DNA of 6,093 nt from UBA1081 sp964613045 (GCA_964613045.1 CAZTFS010000115.1:1-6093), one strand, 5' to 3'. Shown: positions 1 through 6,047, counted from the stretch's first letter. Translations and numbers: made by a program. The notes: generated by a model from the letters alone, not told the origin.

Positions 1-21
1 GCGAATTGTCTCTCATTTTTT

Positions 22-915
22 TTAATAACCTCTCATCTTATTGAGATCTCTGTAGTTGATAAGCTTGATTCCCAGTGAATCAATATGCTGTTTAGTCTTG
101 GGATCTGAGAAGAGCTTGTATTCCCAGACTCTTCTGTGCCAGCAGCCTGTAATAGCCTTGAGCTCATCAGTCTCGATTGCAGGATGAATGTATGTTTCTG
201 TTACACCAGGCTCAAAGCTTCTGTAAAGCTCATAGATGTACTCTCTGAAATTCTCGTAGCTGTCATCCTGAGGGCCGTTCCAGTCGCCGGGAAGCAGGTA
301 GTCGGGCATAGCAACTTTATGTGCCTGACCGAGCTGTACAAGCTGACCGATAAGCTGATCAATCAGTTCACGGGGAACTTTAATGTCAAGCATATCGTTG
401 TTGAACTGAGCATCTGTGAAAACAGTGGGCATTCTGAAGGGAAGAGCGTATTTGCCTGCGGCTTCGATTGTGGCGATAAGAAGCTCAAATCTGCCTGTGT
501 CAACACCGTAAAGAGAACCCATGTGATTGTCAAGATGTGAAGGCTCAAGACCGAGTGCCTTAAGCTTTTCAACCTGAGCGACGATCTCGCCCTTAACTTC
601 TTCAAGATCTGCTGCTTTTGCAAACTGATCACACTCATGGAACATGTAACCCTCTTCATCACGCAGAGAAGCGGTGTTTTCCTTGTTTACGGGTGCCCAA
701 CGGTAATTACCCCATTCGCTTGTGGTGGTAAGGTGAACACCGATTGCGTACTGAGGATTTGCTTTAGCGAATTTAACAGCTTCATTAGCCCAAGGGCAGC
801 AAGCCATGATTGTTGATGATGTGATGCCGCCGCACTTGAAAAGCTCCGTTGTTGCAACATTGTGAGAATGACACATGCCGAAGTCATCGGCATTGATAAT
901 AAGATATTTGTCCAT
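22..915 (-). CDS. ChbG/YdjC/HpnK-family carbohydrate deacetylase
   Basis: A 297-residue cytoplasmic protein (no signal peptide) of the YdjC/ChbG deacetylase family, metal-dependent enzymes that remove N-acetyl groups from sugars such as chitooligosaccharides; the substrate here is unknown. Visible family marks are the N-terminal NADDFG at residues 8-13, the GVHLT motif with His61, the SHLDNH motif at 126-131, and TYIHPA at 241-246 near the C-terminus. By analogy with characterised members, an Asp of NADD together with His61 and His127 should hold the metal ion and His244 should lie in the active site. Length is normal for the family. The ATG is well supported: TAAGGAG (924-930) lies 8 bases upstream. 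It begins only 26 bases after the hflX stop with no terminator between, so it is probably co-transcribed with hflX. The family call is secure; the symbol chbG is withheld because no chitobiose operon is present. Confidence 0.9.
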   Translation of the reverse strand: MDKYLIINADDFGMCHSHNVATTELFKCGGITSSTIMACCPWANEAVKFAKANPQYAIGVHLTTTSEWGNYRWAPVNKENTASLRDEEGYMFHECDQFAKAADLEEVKGEIVAQVEKLKALGLEPSHLDNHMGSLYGVDTGRFELLIATIEAAGKYALPFRMPTVFTDAQFNNDMLDIKVPRELIDQLIGQLVQLGQAHKVAMPDYLLPGDWNGPQDDSYENFREYIYELYRSFEPGVTETYIHPAIETDELKAITGCWHRRVWEYKLFSDPKTKQHIDSLGIKLINYRDLNKMRGY

Positions 916-923
916 AAAACTGA

Positions 924-930
924 CTCCTTA
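924..930 (-). promoter_or_regulatory. Shine-Dalgarno of the deacetylase gene
   Basis: On the minus strand TAAGGAG stands 8 bases before the ATG at 915-913. It sits within the 26-base gap after the hflX stop, which supports independent translation initiation on a shared hflX-deacetylase mRNA. Confidence 0.75.
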
Positions 931-941
931 TTTGTATATAT

Positions 942-2204
942 TTATTCTTCATCGGGAAGAATATAATCTCTTACAATATTGAGAAAAATACCGTCAAGAA
1001 CAGCTTCCATATAAAGACCGTCATCACGGTATTCCTCATTTATAACTGCACCCTCTTTGCGGATCTTTGAAGCCGTACTGCCATCGGAGTAGGGGAGCAG
1101 AAGCTTTACTCTGCGTCTTGTATTTTCAAGCATACCGCACATTTTGTTAAGCAGATTGTCAAGTCCCTGTTTGTAAAGAGCTGAAATTCTGACATCGTTG
1201 CCCGATTCACCGAAAAACCTGAGAGTGGGATTCCTGTCACATTTGTTGTAGACCGTCAGCATGGGCTTGTCACCGGCACCGAGATCATTTATTACCTGCC
1301 TTGTGACCTTTAAATGCTCTTCAAATTCCGTATCCGAGGCATCGCAGACGTTAAGTATCAGATCTGCATATACAACCTCTTCAAGCGTGGACTTGAACGC
1401 TTCAACCAGATCGTGGGGAAGTCTTGATATGAATCCGACCGTGTCCACAAGCAGAACATTTCTGCCGTCGGGGAGCTTTAATGCTCTTGCGGTAGGGTCA
1501 AGAGTGGCAAAAAGCTTGTTTTCAGTCAGAACACCTGCATCTGTAAGTGCATTTAGAAGCGTTGACTTGCCTGCATTGGTGTAGCCTACGATCGCAACGG
1601 TAGTGACGGAGTTTTTCTTTCTTCGCTGACGCATGAGATTCCGACGCTTTGACATGTTTTTCAGATTTTCCTCAAGAGCATCAATTCGTCTGTGAATATG
1701 ACGTCTGTCGGATTCCAGCTTTGATTCGCCGGGGCCTCTTGTACCGATACCTCCGCCCAGTCGTGACATCTGAACACCCTTGCCGCCAAGTCTGGGAAGT
1801 GAATATTTCAGCTGAGCTAATTCAACCTGTAATTTACCCTCGCTTGTCCTTGCATTCAGGGCAAAAATATCAAGTATCAGCATAGTTCTGTCAATAACAC
1901 GGACATCGGTAAAATTTTCAATGTTTCTTTGCTGTGACGGTGTCAGCTCGCCGTCAAATATCAGCAGATCAATGTCATTGCTGTCGCATAGATTTTTTAA
2001 TTCCCACAGCTTGCCGCCGCCTAAGTATGTGGCGTTATCAGGGCGTTCTCTTTTCTGAATGAGCTTTGCAAAAACAACAGCTCCTGCGGTGAAAGCTAAT
2101 TCTTCCAGCTCATCAATGGAGGCAACAGCGTCAAATTCGCCCGTATCCACACTTACAAGGACACAAGCTTCCTGTTTTACTTCATTATCGTAGAATTGAG
2201 CCAA
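942..2204 (-). CDS. hflX: Ribosome-associated GTPase HflX
   Basis: HflX is a conserved GTPase that binds the 50S subunit and splits or rescues stalled ribosomes, especially under stress. Numbered from the upstream ATG at 2231, the N-terminal HflX domain contains the diagnostic GGGIGTRGPGE at 159-169. A basic, probably helical linker follows (about 171-206). The G domain then shows G1 GYTNAGKS (216-223), the switch I FATLDPT (241-247), G3 DTVGF (263-267), G4 NKCD (329-332) and G5 SA (350-351). All key GTPase residues are intact. I place the start at the TTG at 2204 (420 residues), because GGTGAT, matching the 3' part of the consensus Shine-Dalgarno, ends 4 bases upstream. The in-frame ATG at 2231 has no ribosome binding site, and its extra residues MRIFFTVII look unlike HflX. 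It is first in the operon and divergent from nadB. Confidence 0.93.
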   Translation of the reverse strand: MAQFYDNEVKQEACVLVSVDTGEFDAVASIDELEELAFTAGAVVFAKLIQKRERPDNATYLGGGKLWELKNLCDSNDIDLLIFDGELTPSQQRNIENFTDVRVIDRTMLILDIFALNARTSEGKLQVELAQLKYSLPRLGGKGVQMSRLGGGIGTRGPGESKLESDRRHIHRRIDALEENLKNMSKRRNLMRQRRKKNSVTTVAIVGYTNAGKSTLLNALTDAGVLTENKLFATLDPTARALKLPDGRNVLLVDTVGFISRLPHDLVEAFKSTLEEVVYADLILNVCDASDTEFEEHLKVTRQVINDLGAGDKPMLTVYNKCDRNPTLRFFGESGNDVRISALYKQGLDNLLNKMCGMLENTRRRVKLLLPYSDGSTASKIRKEGAVINEEYRDDGLYMEAVLDGIFLNIVRDYILPDEE

Positions 2205-2208
2205 AATT

Positions 2209-2214
2209 ATCACC
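2209..2214 (-). promoter_or_regulatory. Shine-Dalgarno that decides the hflX TTG start
   Basis: GGTGAT on the minus strand matches the 3' half of the AAGGAGGTGATC anti-16S consensus and is followed by 4 bases and then TTG at 2204-2202. That spacing is right for this part of the consensus. No comparable site precedes the ATG at 2231. Confidence 0.6.
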
Positions 2215-2244
2215 GTAAAAAATATTCTCATTTAAGTTTAACAT

Positions 2245-2273
2245 ATTATATACTCTATTGCAAGGAAAATTCA
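2245..2273 (-). promoter_or_regulatory. Putative sigma-A promoter of hflX
   Basis: A perfect TATAAT lies at 2250-2245 on the minus strand. A 17-base spacer gives only a weak -35 (TGAATT, 2273-2268). Transcription would start near 2238, leaving a leader of about 34 bases before the TTG start but only about 7 bases before the ATG at 2231, another reason to prefer the TTG. The weak -35 lowers confidence. Confidence 0.45.
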
Positions 2274-2282
2274 TCTAAAAAA

Positions 2283-2322
2283 ATAACACAAAAGCATTTA
2301 ACTATTCTTAAAACTGTGTTAT
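2283..2322. repeat. 8-bp inverted repeat, candidate operator of nadBC
   Basis: ATAACACA at 2283-2290 and its exact reverse complement TGTGTTAT at 2315-2322 are separated by 24 bases, so the half-site centres are 32 bp (about three helical turns) apart. The left arm lies just upstream of the -35 region and the right arm overlaps the -10 of the nad promoter, the position expected for a repressor site. In Firmicutes, de novo NAD genes are commonly repressed by NiaR (YrxA) in response to niacin; whether this is a NiaR site is inference and I cannot match it to a consensus here. AT-rich DNA makes chance dyads possible. Confidence 0.4.
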
Positions 2323-2325
2323 AAT
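2297..2325 (+). promoter_or_regulatory. Extended -10 promoter of nadBC
   Basis: TATAAT at 2320-2325 is preceded by TGT, giving the extended -10 form TGnTATAAT. With a 17-base spacer the -35 is TTTAAC (2297-2302), a poor match that the extended -10 can compensate for. The predicted start near 2332 gives a leader of about 23 bases, with AAGGAA (2341-2346) 8 bases ahead of the nadB ATG. There is no room for a riboswitch or attenuator, so any control should act on initiation. Confidence 0.65.
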
Positions 2326-2354
2326 AAATCTAATATATGTAAGGAAATGATATT

Positions 2355-3836
2355 ATGGATAGCTTGCTTACAGAAAAAAAAGTATATGACGTGCTCGTTG
2401 TAGGCTGCGGTGTTGCAGGTATGTACGGTGCTTTGCAGTTTGATGAATCCGCAAGTGTGCTTATGCTTGCAAAGTATGAAAGTCATGTTTCAAACAGTAA
2501 TCTTGCACAGGGCGGTGTTGCCGCTGTTCTTGATCTTGAGGATGACAGCTATGACCTTCATATTCAGGATACAATGATCGCAGGCGGTCAGGCTAATGAT
2601 ATCGAGGCAGTTGAACTGCTTGTCAGCGAGGGACCGGGCGATGTTACTAACATAATGGAGAATATGGGCGTTGAGTTTGACCGTAATGAAGACGGCACTC
2701 TTGACAAGACTCTTGAGGGCGGTCATTGCAGACGCAGAATCATGCATTACAAGGACTCAACAGGTGCAGAAATGGTGCGTAAGCTCCTTAAAGAGACTGA
2801 AAAGCATAAAAATATCGAATTGAGTTCAAATACAGCACTTTATTCCCTTTCAAGAGTAAAAAGCGGTTTCAGAGCAGATATAATAAAGGACGGAAAGATC
2901 GGAAGTGTGTTCTGCAGCTATTGTATTCTTTGTACCGGCGGTATAGGCAGGATCTATAAGTATACTACCAATCCCAAGACTGCCACAGGTGACGGAATAA
3001 GGATAGCTTATGAGCTGGGTGCAAAGATAAAGAACCTGAGTTATATCCAGTTCCACCCCACAGCATTTAATTCTGAGGACGGTGAGCAGTTCCTCATCAG
3101 CGAATCTGTCAGAGGCGAAGGTGCAGTTCTTCTTAATTGCAATAAAGAGAGATTCATGCACAGATATGACGAGCGTCTTGAATTAGCTCCCAGAGATGTT
3201 GTTTCCAAGTCCGTAATCCTTGAAAGCAGACGAACGGGAAGCAACAATTTCTATCTTGACATAACTCATGAAGATCCCGAATTTGTAAAATGGAGATTTC
3301 CGGGTATTTATGAGGGCTGTATGAAATACGGCGTGGATATGACCAAAGACCTGATTCCCATTTTTCCCTGTCAGCATTATCTTATGGGCGGTATTGAGAC
3401 CGATATTGATGCCAAAACGACAGTTCCCAGACTTTATGCCGCAGGTGAATGTGCAAATACGGGGGTTCACGGTAAAAACAGACTTGCCAGCAACTCCCTT
3501 CTTGAAGCTCTTGTGTTTTCACGGCGTGCGGCACAGGATATAAAACGCTGTATGGCGGCAGGCTTCCCCACAGTAACCGAATATCCCAGCCCCGTAGAAA
3601 ATATTACAGGCGGAGCACCTGTTCCCAAGGGAATAAAGACGGAGATACGTGAGATACTTCAGCGTGGTTATTTCGTTCTTCCCGATAACGGCAAGATACG
3701 TTCGGGCAGAATCAGAATTGATAATATTTTAAACCGTCTTAAAGGCGGAAATTTTGCGTTGACAACGGAGCTTTGCGAGGTTCTCAGCCTTGCAACTGCG
3801 GCACATATAATTCTTAATGAGGTGGACGAAAAATGA
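2355..3836 (+). CDS. nadB: L-aspartate oxidase NadB
   Basis: The FAD enzyme that oxidises L-aspartate to iminoaspartate, the first step of de novo NAD synthesis; cytoplasmic. The N-terminal FAD fold shows GCGVAG at 17-22, followed by NLAQGG (49-54). The family signature EGGH with Glu121 is present, as are IQFHPTAF (231-238, His234), ESVRGEGA (250-257, Glu250), PRDVVS (279-284, Arg280), PCQHYLMGG (338-346, His341) and the glycine-rich GECANTGVHGKNRLASNS (364-381, Arg376). These correspond to the active-site residues known from E. coli NadB (Glu121, His244, Glu260, Arg290, His351, Arg386) and argue against fumarate reductase or succinate dehydrogenase. At 493 residues it is shorter than the roughly 530-540 of E. 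coli or Bacillus, the difference being in the C-terminal helical domain. The ATG follows AAGGAA. It heads the nadBC operon and its stop overlaps the nadC start. Confidence 0.96.
   Translation: MDSLLTEKKVYDVLVVGCGVAGMYGALQFDESASVLMLAKYESHVSNSNLAQGGVAAVLDLEDDSYDLHIQDTMIAGGQANDIEAVELLVSEGPGDVTNIMENMGVEFDRNEDGTLDKTLEGGHCRRRIMHYKDSTGAEMVRKLLKETEKHKNIELSSNTALYSLSRVKSGFRADIIKDGKIGSVFCSYCILCTGGIGRIYKYTTNPKTATGDGIRIAYELGAKIKNLSYIQFHPTAFNSEDGEQFLISESVRGEGAVLLNCNKERFMHRYDERLELAPRDVVSKSVILESRRTGSNNFYLDITHEDPEFVKWRFPGIYEGCMKYGVDMTKDLIPIFPCQHYLMGGIETDIDAKTTVPRLYAAGECANTGVHGKNRLASNSLLEALVFSRRAAQDIKRCMAAGFPTVTEYPSPVENITGGAPVPKGIKTEIREILQRGYFVLPDNGKIRSGRIRIDNILNRLKGGNFALTTELCEVLSLATAAHIILNEVDEK
3819..3824 (+). 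promoter_or_regulatory. Shine-Dalgarno of nadC inside nadB
   Basis: GAGGTG, within the last codons of nadB, stands 8 bases before the nadC ATG (3833-3835), whose ATGA overlaps the nadB TGA. This arrangement implies translational coupling of NadC to NadB. Confidence 0.65.
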
Positions 3837-4672
3837 TACTTCCCGATTTTTATGTTGATGAGCTTATTAAAAAGGCGATTACGGAGGATATAAACTATAT
3901 TGATGTTTCATCAGCTTATCTTTTCTCGGATGAACACAGAACGAATGCATATTTTGTTTCAAAGGCTGACGGTGTGCTCTGCGGAATTGATGTTGCAATG
4001 AGAGTTTTTTCACTGCTTGACAACACATTTGAATATACGCTTTACAAGCATGACGGTGACGAGCTTAAGGCAGGCGATATGATTGCCGAATTCAGCGGAA
4101 AAACGCTGAAGCTTCTTGAGGGTGAGAGAACTTCTCTGAATCTCGTTCAGCACATGTCGGGTATTGCTTCCATGACAAATGTTGCAGTCAGGGCTGTTGA
4201 GGGAACAGGTACATCAATTGCCGATACGAGAAAGACACTTCCGGGGCTTCGTGCAATTCAGAAATATGCAGTGACTTGCGGCGGCGGACACAATCACCGT
4301 TATAATCTTTCCGATGCGGCAATGCTCAAGGATAACCATATTGATGCAGGCGGCGGAATCACAAAGACCGTTGAAACACTCAGAAAGAAAATCGGTCACA
4401 CCGTAAAAATTGAGGTTGAAACAAGAAATCTCGATGAAGTAAAAGAAGCAGTCAACGCAGGAGCAGATATAATCATGCTTGACAATATGTCACTTGACGA
4501 GATGAAGGAAGCCGTAAAGCTCATTGACGGTAAAGCTCTGACGGAGGCATCGGGCAATGTGACACTTGATAATATCAGAACCGTTGCACAGGCAGGTGTT
4601 GATATCATTTCCATGGGTGCGATCACTCACTCGGTCAAAGCGTTTGACATTTCAATGAAGATAAAGAAGTAA
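3833..4672 (+). CDS. nadC: Nicotinate-nucleotide pyrophosphorylase (quinolinate phosphoribosyltransferase) NadC
   Basis: A type II phosphoribosyltransferase that converts quinolinate and PRPP into nicotinate mononucleotide, CO2 and pyrophosphate, the third step of de novo NAD synthesis; cytoplasmic, normally a dimer. The 279-residue length is typical. The N-terminal sandwich domain (about 1-110) includes KADGVLCG (44-51) and the GERTSLN motif (97-103). The barrel domain shows DTRKTLPGLR (131-140), GGGHNHRYNLSD (150-161), LKDNH (165-169), EVE (194-196) and LDN (216-218), which together form the basic quinolinate and PRPP pocket. It ends with the SGN and MGAITHS loops (240-242, 261-267). All key residues are present. 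It starts within the nadB stop codon (ATGA) and is followed after 8 bases by a strong terminator, so it is the last gene of a two-gene operon. Confidence 0.96.
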   Translation: MILPDFYVDELIKKAITEDINYIDVSSAYLFSDEHRTNAYFVSKADGVLCGIDVAMRVFSLLDNTFEYTLYKHDGDELKAGDMIAEFSGKTLKLLEGERTSLNLVQHMSGIASMTNVAVRAVEGTGTSIADTRKTLPGLRAIQKYAVTCGGGHNHRYNLSDAAMLKDNHIDAGGGITKTVETLRKKIGHTVKIEVETRNLDEVKEAVNAGADIIMLDNMSLDEMKEAVKLIDGKALTEASGNVTLDNIRTVAQAGVDIISMGAITHSVKAFDISMKIKK

Positions 4673-4680
4673 TATATATG

Positions 4681-4713
4681 ACGGACGTAGTTTTATACGT
4701 CCGTTTTCTTGTT
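4681..4713 (+). terminator. Rho-independent terminator of nadBC
   Basis: ACGGACGTA (4681-4689) pairs perfectly with TACGTCCGT (4696-4704) around a 6-base loop, and a T-rich tract TTTCTTGTTT follows. It begins 8 bases after the nadC stop. Confidence 0.88.
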
Positions 4714-4720
4714 TACGCAG

Positions 4721-4751
4721 AAAAAAGTAAGACCCGACATTTCTGCCGGGT
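4721..4751 (-). terminator. Rho-independent terminator of the secreted esterase gene
   Basis: Read on the minus strand, ACCCGGCA (4751-4744) pairs with TGTCGGGT (4739-4732) around a GAAA tetraloop, with one G-U pair. After five bases a run of six T follows (4726-4721). The G-U pair exists only in the minus-strand RNA, where the plus strand would have an A-C mismatch, so this terminator is directed leftwards and serves the gene ending at 4773. Confidence 0.75.
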
Positions 4752-4772
4752 ACGAAAACTGATGTCAGATCA

Positions 4773-5843
4773 TTATTGCATAAATGAGAAGAAATTTTTT
4801 ATCAAATCAATAAACTTGTTAATTAATGATCTGATGGTGTCGAACAATGACTTGAGCGGAAGGGAGGAATCTGATTCAACAACAATATTACCTGTTCCTT
4901 CGCAGGGAGTACCGTCATAATCGGATGTGAACTGTGAAAGCCAGGATATCATGCCGTCGGGGTATACAAGAGTGACAGCCTCGCCGTTTCCGTCAACAGT
5001 GCTCATTGCAGGATAATCATCGTTGTCAACAGAGAACATATCGTTGGTTACTGCAAACCATGCATGATGTGCACTTGTTGTGGATGAGCCGTCGGGATAA
5101 AGAGTCTTTTCAAGAGTGGAAAATCTCAGAGCTGAAGGGTCATTGCTTGCGGCAACAATGCTGTTCCATGTGGGAACAACTGCTGTACTGTAATTTATGA
5201 TAGGATCTCTGACACCTGATACAAGCCATACAGGCATATCAGCAAGGTAGGCAATTTCACTCTCTGAGGGTGCCCATGCAGGGCAAATCGGGAATGCAGC
5301 AGCAAACATTTCGGGATATGCAACTGCCATTTTAAGTGTCATTTTACCGCCCATTGAAAAACCGCCTATATAAATACGGGTCAGATCAATGTTATCTTTG
5401 TGCTGTGCAATAAAATCATCAATGGCAGCTCTGAGAGGTTCAATAAGACAATCGTCCCAGAAAAGCAGCTTTTCTTCGGGAGAACGGGCTGCGATAATAA
5501 ATGCACCTTCTGAAGAAGCGAATCTGCTCTGAAATTCTGCACTTGTCCAGTAGCCGATATAGTTCTTTTCAATCTGTTTGCCTTCGTATGAGCCTTCACC
5601 CATACCGTGAAGCCAGACTACGAGAGGGTACTTGCTTGTATCGTCGTCCTCTACAGGTGAATAATATCTGTAATCAATGGTGTTACCGTTTATTTCAGGG
5701 CCTTCACCCTTTTCAAACTGAGCATTCAGTGCTGAAAGACCATCAGCAAGTGAAACATCTTCTGCGGCAAAAACCGCTACTGAGAATACACTCATAAGCA
5801 TAATTACAGAAAGGATAACTGATAAAAATTTCTTTGTATTCAT
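4773..5843 (-). CDS. Secreted alpha/beta-hydrolase, predicted esterase/peptidase (COG4099-like)
   Basis: A 356-residue exported serine hydrolase. A signal peptide covers residues 1-26: lysines at 4-5, a hydrophobic core, and a likely cut at VFA/AED. There is no lipobox cysteine. The hydrolase domain (about 50-305) shows the oxyanion-loop motif PLVVWLHGMGEG (73-84) and the nucleophile elbow GGFSMGG (160-166, Ser163) after TRIYI. Asp213 in VSGVRDP and His259 (or His260) in AHHAW complete the probable triad. The pattern fits the predicted peptidase/carboxylesterase group related to CE1 and polyhydroxybutyrate depolymerase-like esterases; the substrate is unknown, with polysaccharide acetyl or feruloyl esters being guesses. 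A linker from about 306 leads to an amphipathic aromatic-rich C-terminal helix (328-356). The ATG is supported by AAAGGAGG 7 bases upstream. It is a single-gene unit with its own promoter and terminator, convergent with nadBC. Confidence 0.85.
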   Translation of the reverse strand: MNTKKFLSVILSVIMLMSVFSVAVFAAEDVSLADGLSALNAQFEKGEGPEINGNTIDYRYYSPVEDDDTSKYPLVVWLHGMGEGSYEGKQIEKNYIGYWTSAEFQSRFASSEGAFIIAARSPEEKLLFWDDCLIEPLRAAIDDFIAQHKDNIDLTRIYIGGFSMGGKMTLKMAVAYPEMFAAAFPICPAWAPSESEIAYLADMPVWLVSGVRDPIINYSTAVVPTWNSIVAASNDPSALRFSTLEKTLYPDGSSTTSAHHAWFAVTNDMFSVDNDDYPAMSTVDGNGEAVTLVYPDGMISWLSQFTSDYDGTPCEGTGNIVVESDSSLPLKSLFDTIRSLINKFIDLIKNFFSFMQ

Positions 5844-5850
5844 ATTTCTT

Positions 5851-5858
5851 CCTCCTTT
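5851..5858 (-). promoter_or_regulatory. Strong Shine-Dalgarno of the secreted esterase
   Basis: AAAGGAGG on the minus strand, 7 bases before the ATG at 5843-5841, is a near-perfect ribosome binding site and fixes the start just before the signal peptide. Confidence 0.8.
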
Positions 5859-5868
5859 TTCTGTTTTT

Positions 5869-5897
5869 AATATATTACAAATTCAGGGATAAGTCAA
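5869..5897 (-). promoter_or_regulatory. Sigma-A-type promoter of the secreted esterase
   Basis: On the minus strand TTGACT (5897-5892) and TATATT (5874-5869) are separated by exactly 17 bases, each matching five of six consensus bases. Transcription should begin near 5862, leaving a leader of about 19 bases that consists almost only of the Shine-Dalgarno region. Confidence 0.75.
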
Positions 5898-6012
5898 TAA
5901 CTATTTCCGAAAAAGGAGCATTCTCGGATTCATAATCTGAAAGTGCGGTTTTGCTATAATTTTTGCAAAAAAACACCGCTGCAAATGATACAATCCCCTT
6001 TGTTGTGATATG
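5898..6012. other. Non-coding spacer between tRNA terminator and esterase promoter
   Basis: No convincing complete gene is present. The stretch holds an AT-rich dyad, TTTTGC (5949-5954) and GCAAAA (5965-5970) around TATAATTTTT, flanked further out by GCGGT and ACCGC. The minus strand also carries an open frame without a start site that reads like the tail of a protein (see findings). Confidence 0.4.
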
Positions 6013-6040
6013 AAAAAAGCTCCGATGAAAACATCGGAGC
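6013..6040 (-). terminator. Rho-independent terminator of the tRNA-Gly transcript
   Basis: GCTCCGATG (6019-6027) and CATCGGAGC (6032-6040) form a perfect 9-bp stem around a 4-base loop. On the minus strand six T (6018-6013) follow. It starts 7 bases after the encoded CCA end of the tRNA, so it closes that transcript and isolates the esterase from it. Confidence 0.85.
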
Positions 6041-6047
6041 AAAAAAA

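Noticed and set aside
136..540. A 134-codon plus-strand frame opposite the deacetylase.
   Set aside because: It is antisense to a well-supported gene with intact family motifs, and its translation shows no domain or plausible start site.
2232..2354. A riboswitch or leader RNA upstream of nadB or hflX.
   Set aside because: The predicted leaders are only about 23 and 34 bases long, too short for a known NAD-sensing aptamer, and no terminator-antiterminator pair is visible.
2355..3836. Fumarate reductase or succinate dehydrogenase flavoprotein as an alternative to NadB.
   Set aside because: The EGGH motif, the PCQHYLMGG segment and direct coupling to nadC identify L-aspartate oxidase.
4678..4920. 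An 80-codon plus-strand open frame after nadC.
   Set aside because: It begins at the nadC terminator stem, runs through the second terminator and then lies antisense to the esterase gene; no ribosome binding site and no recognisable protein features.
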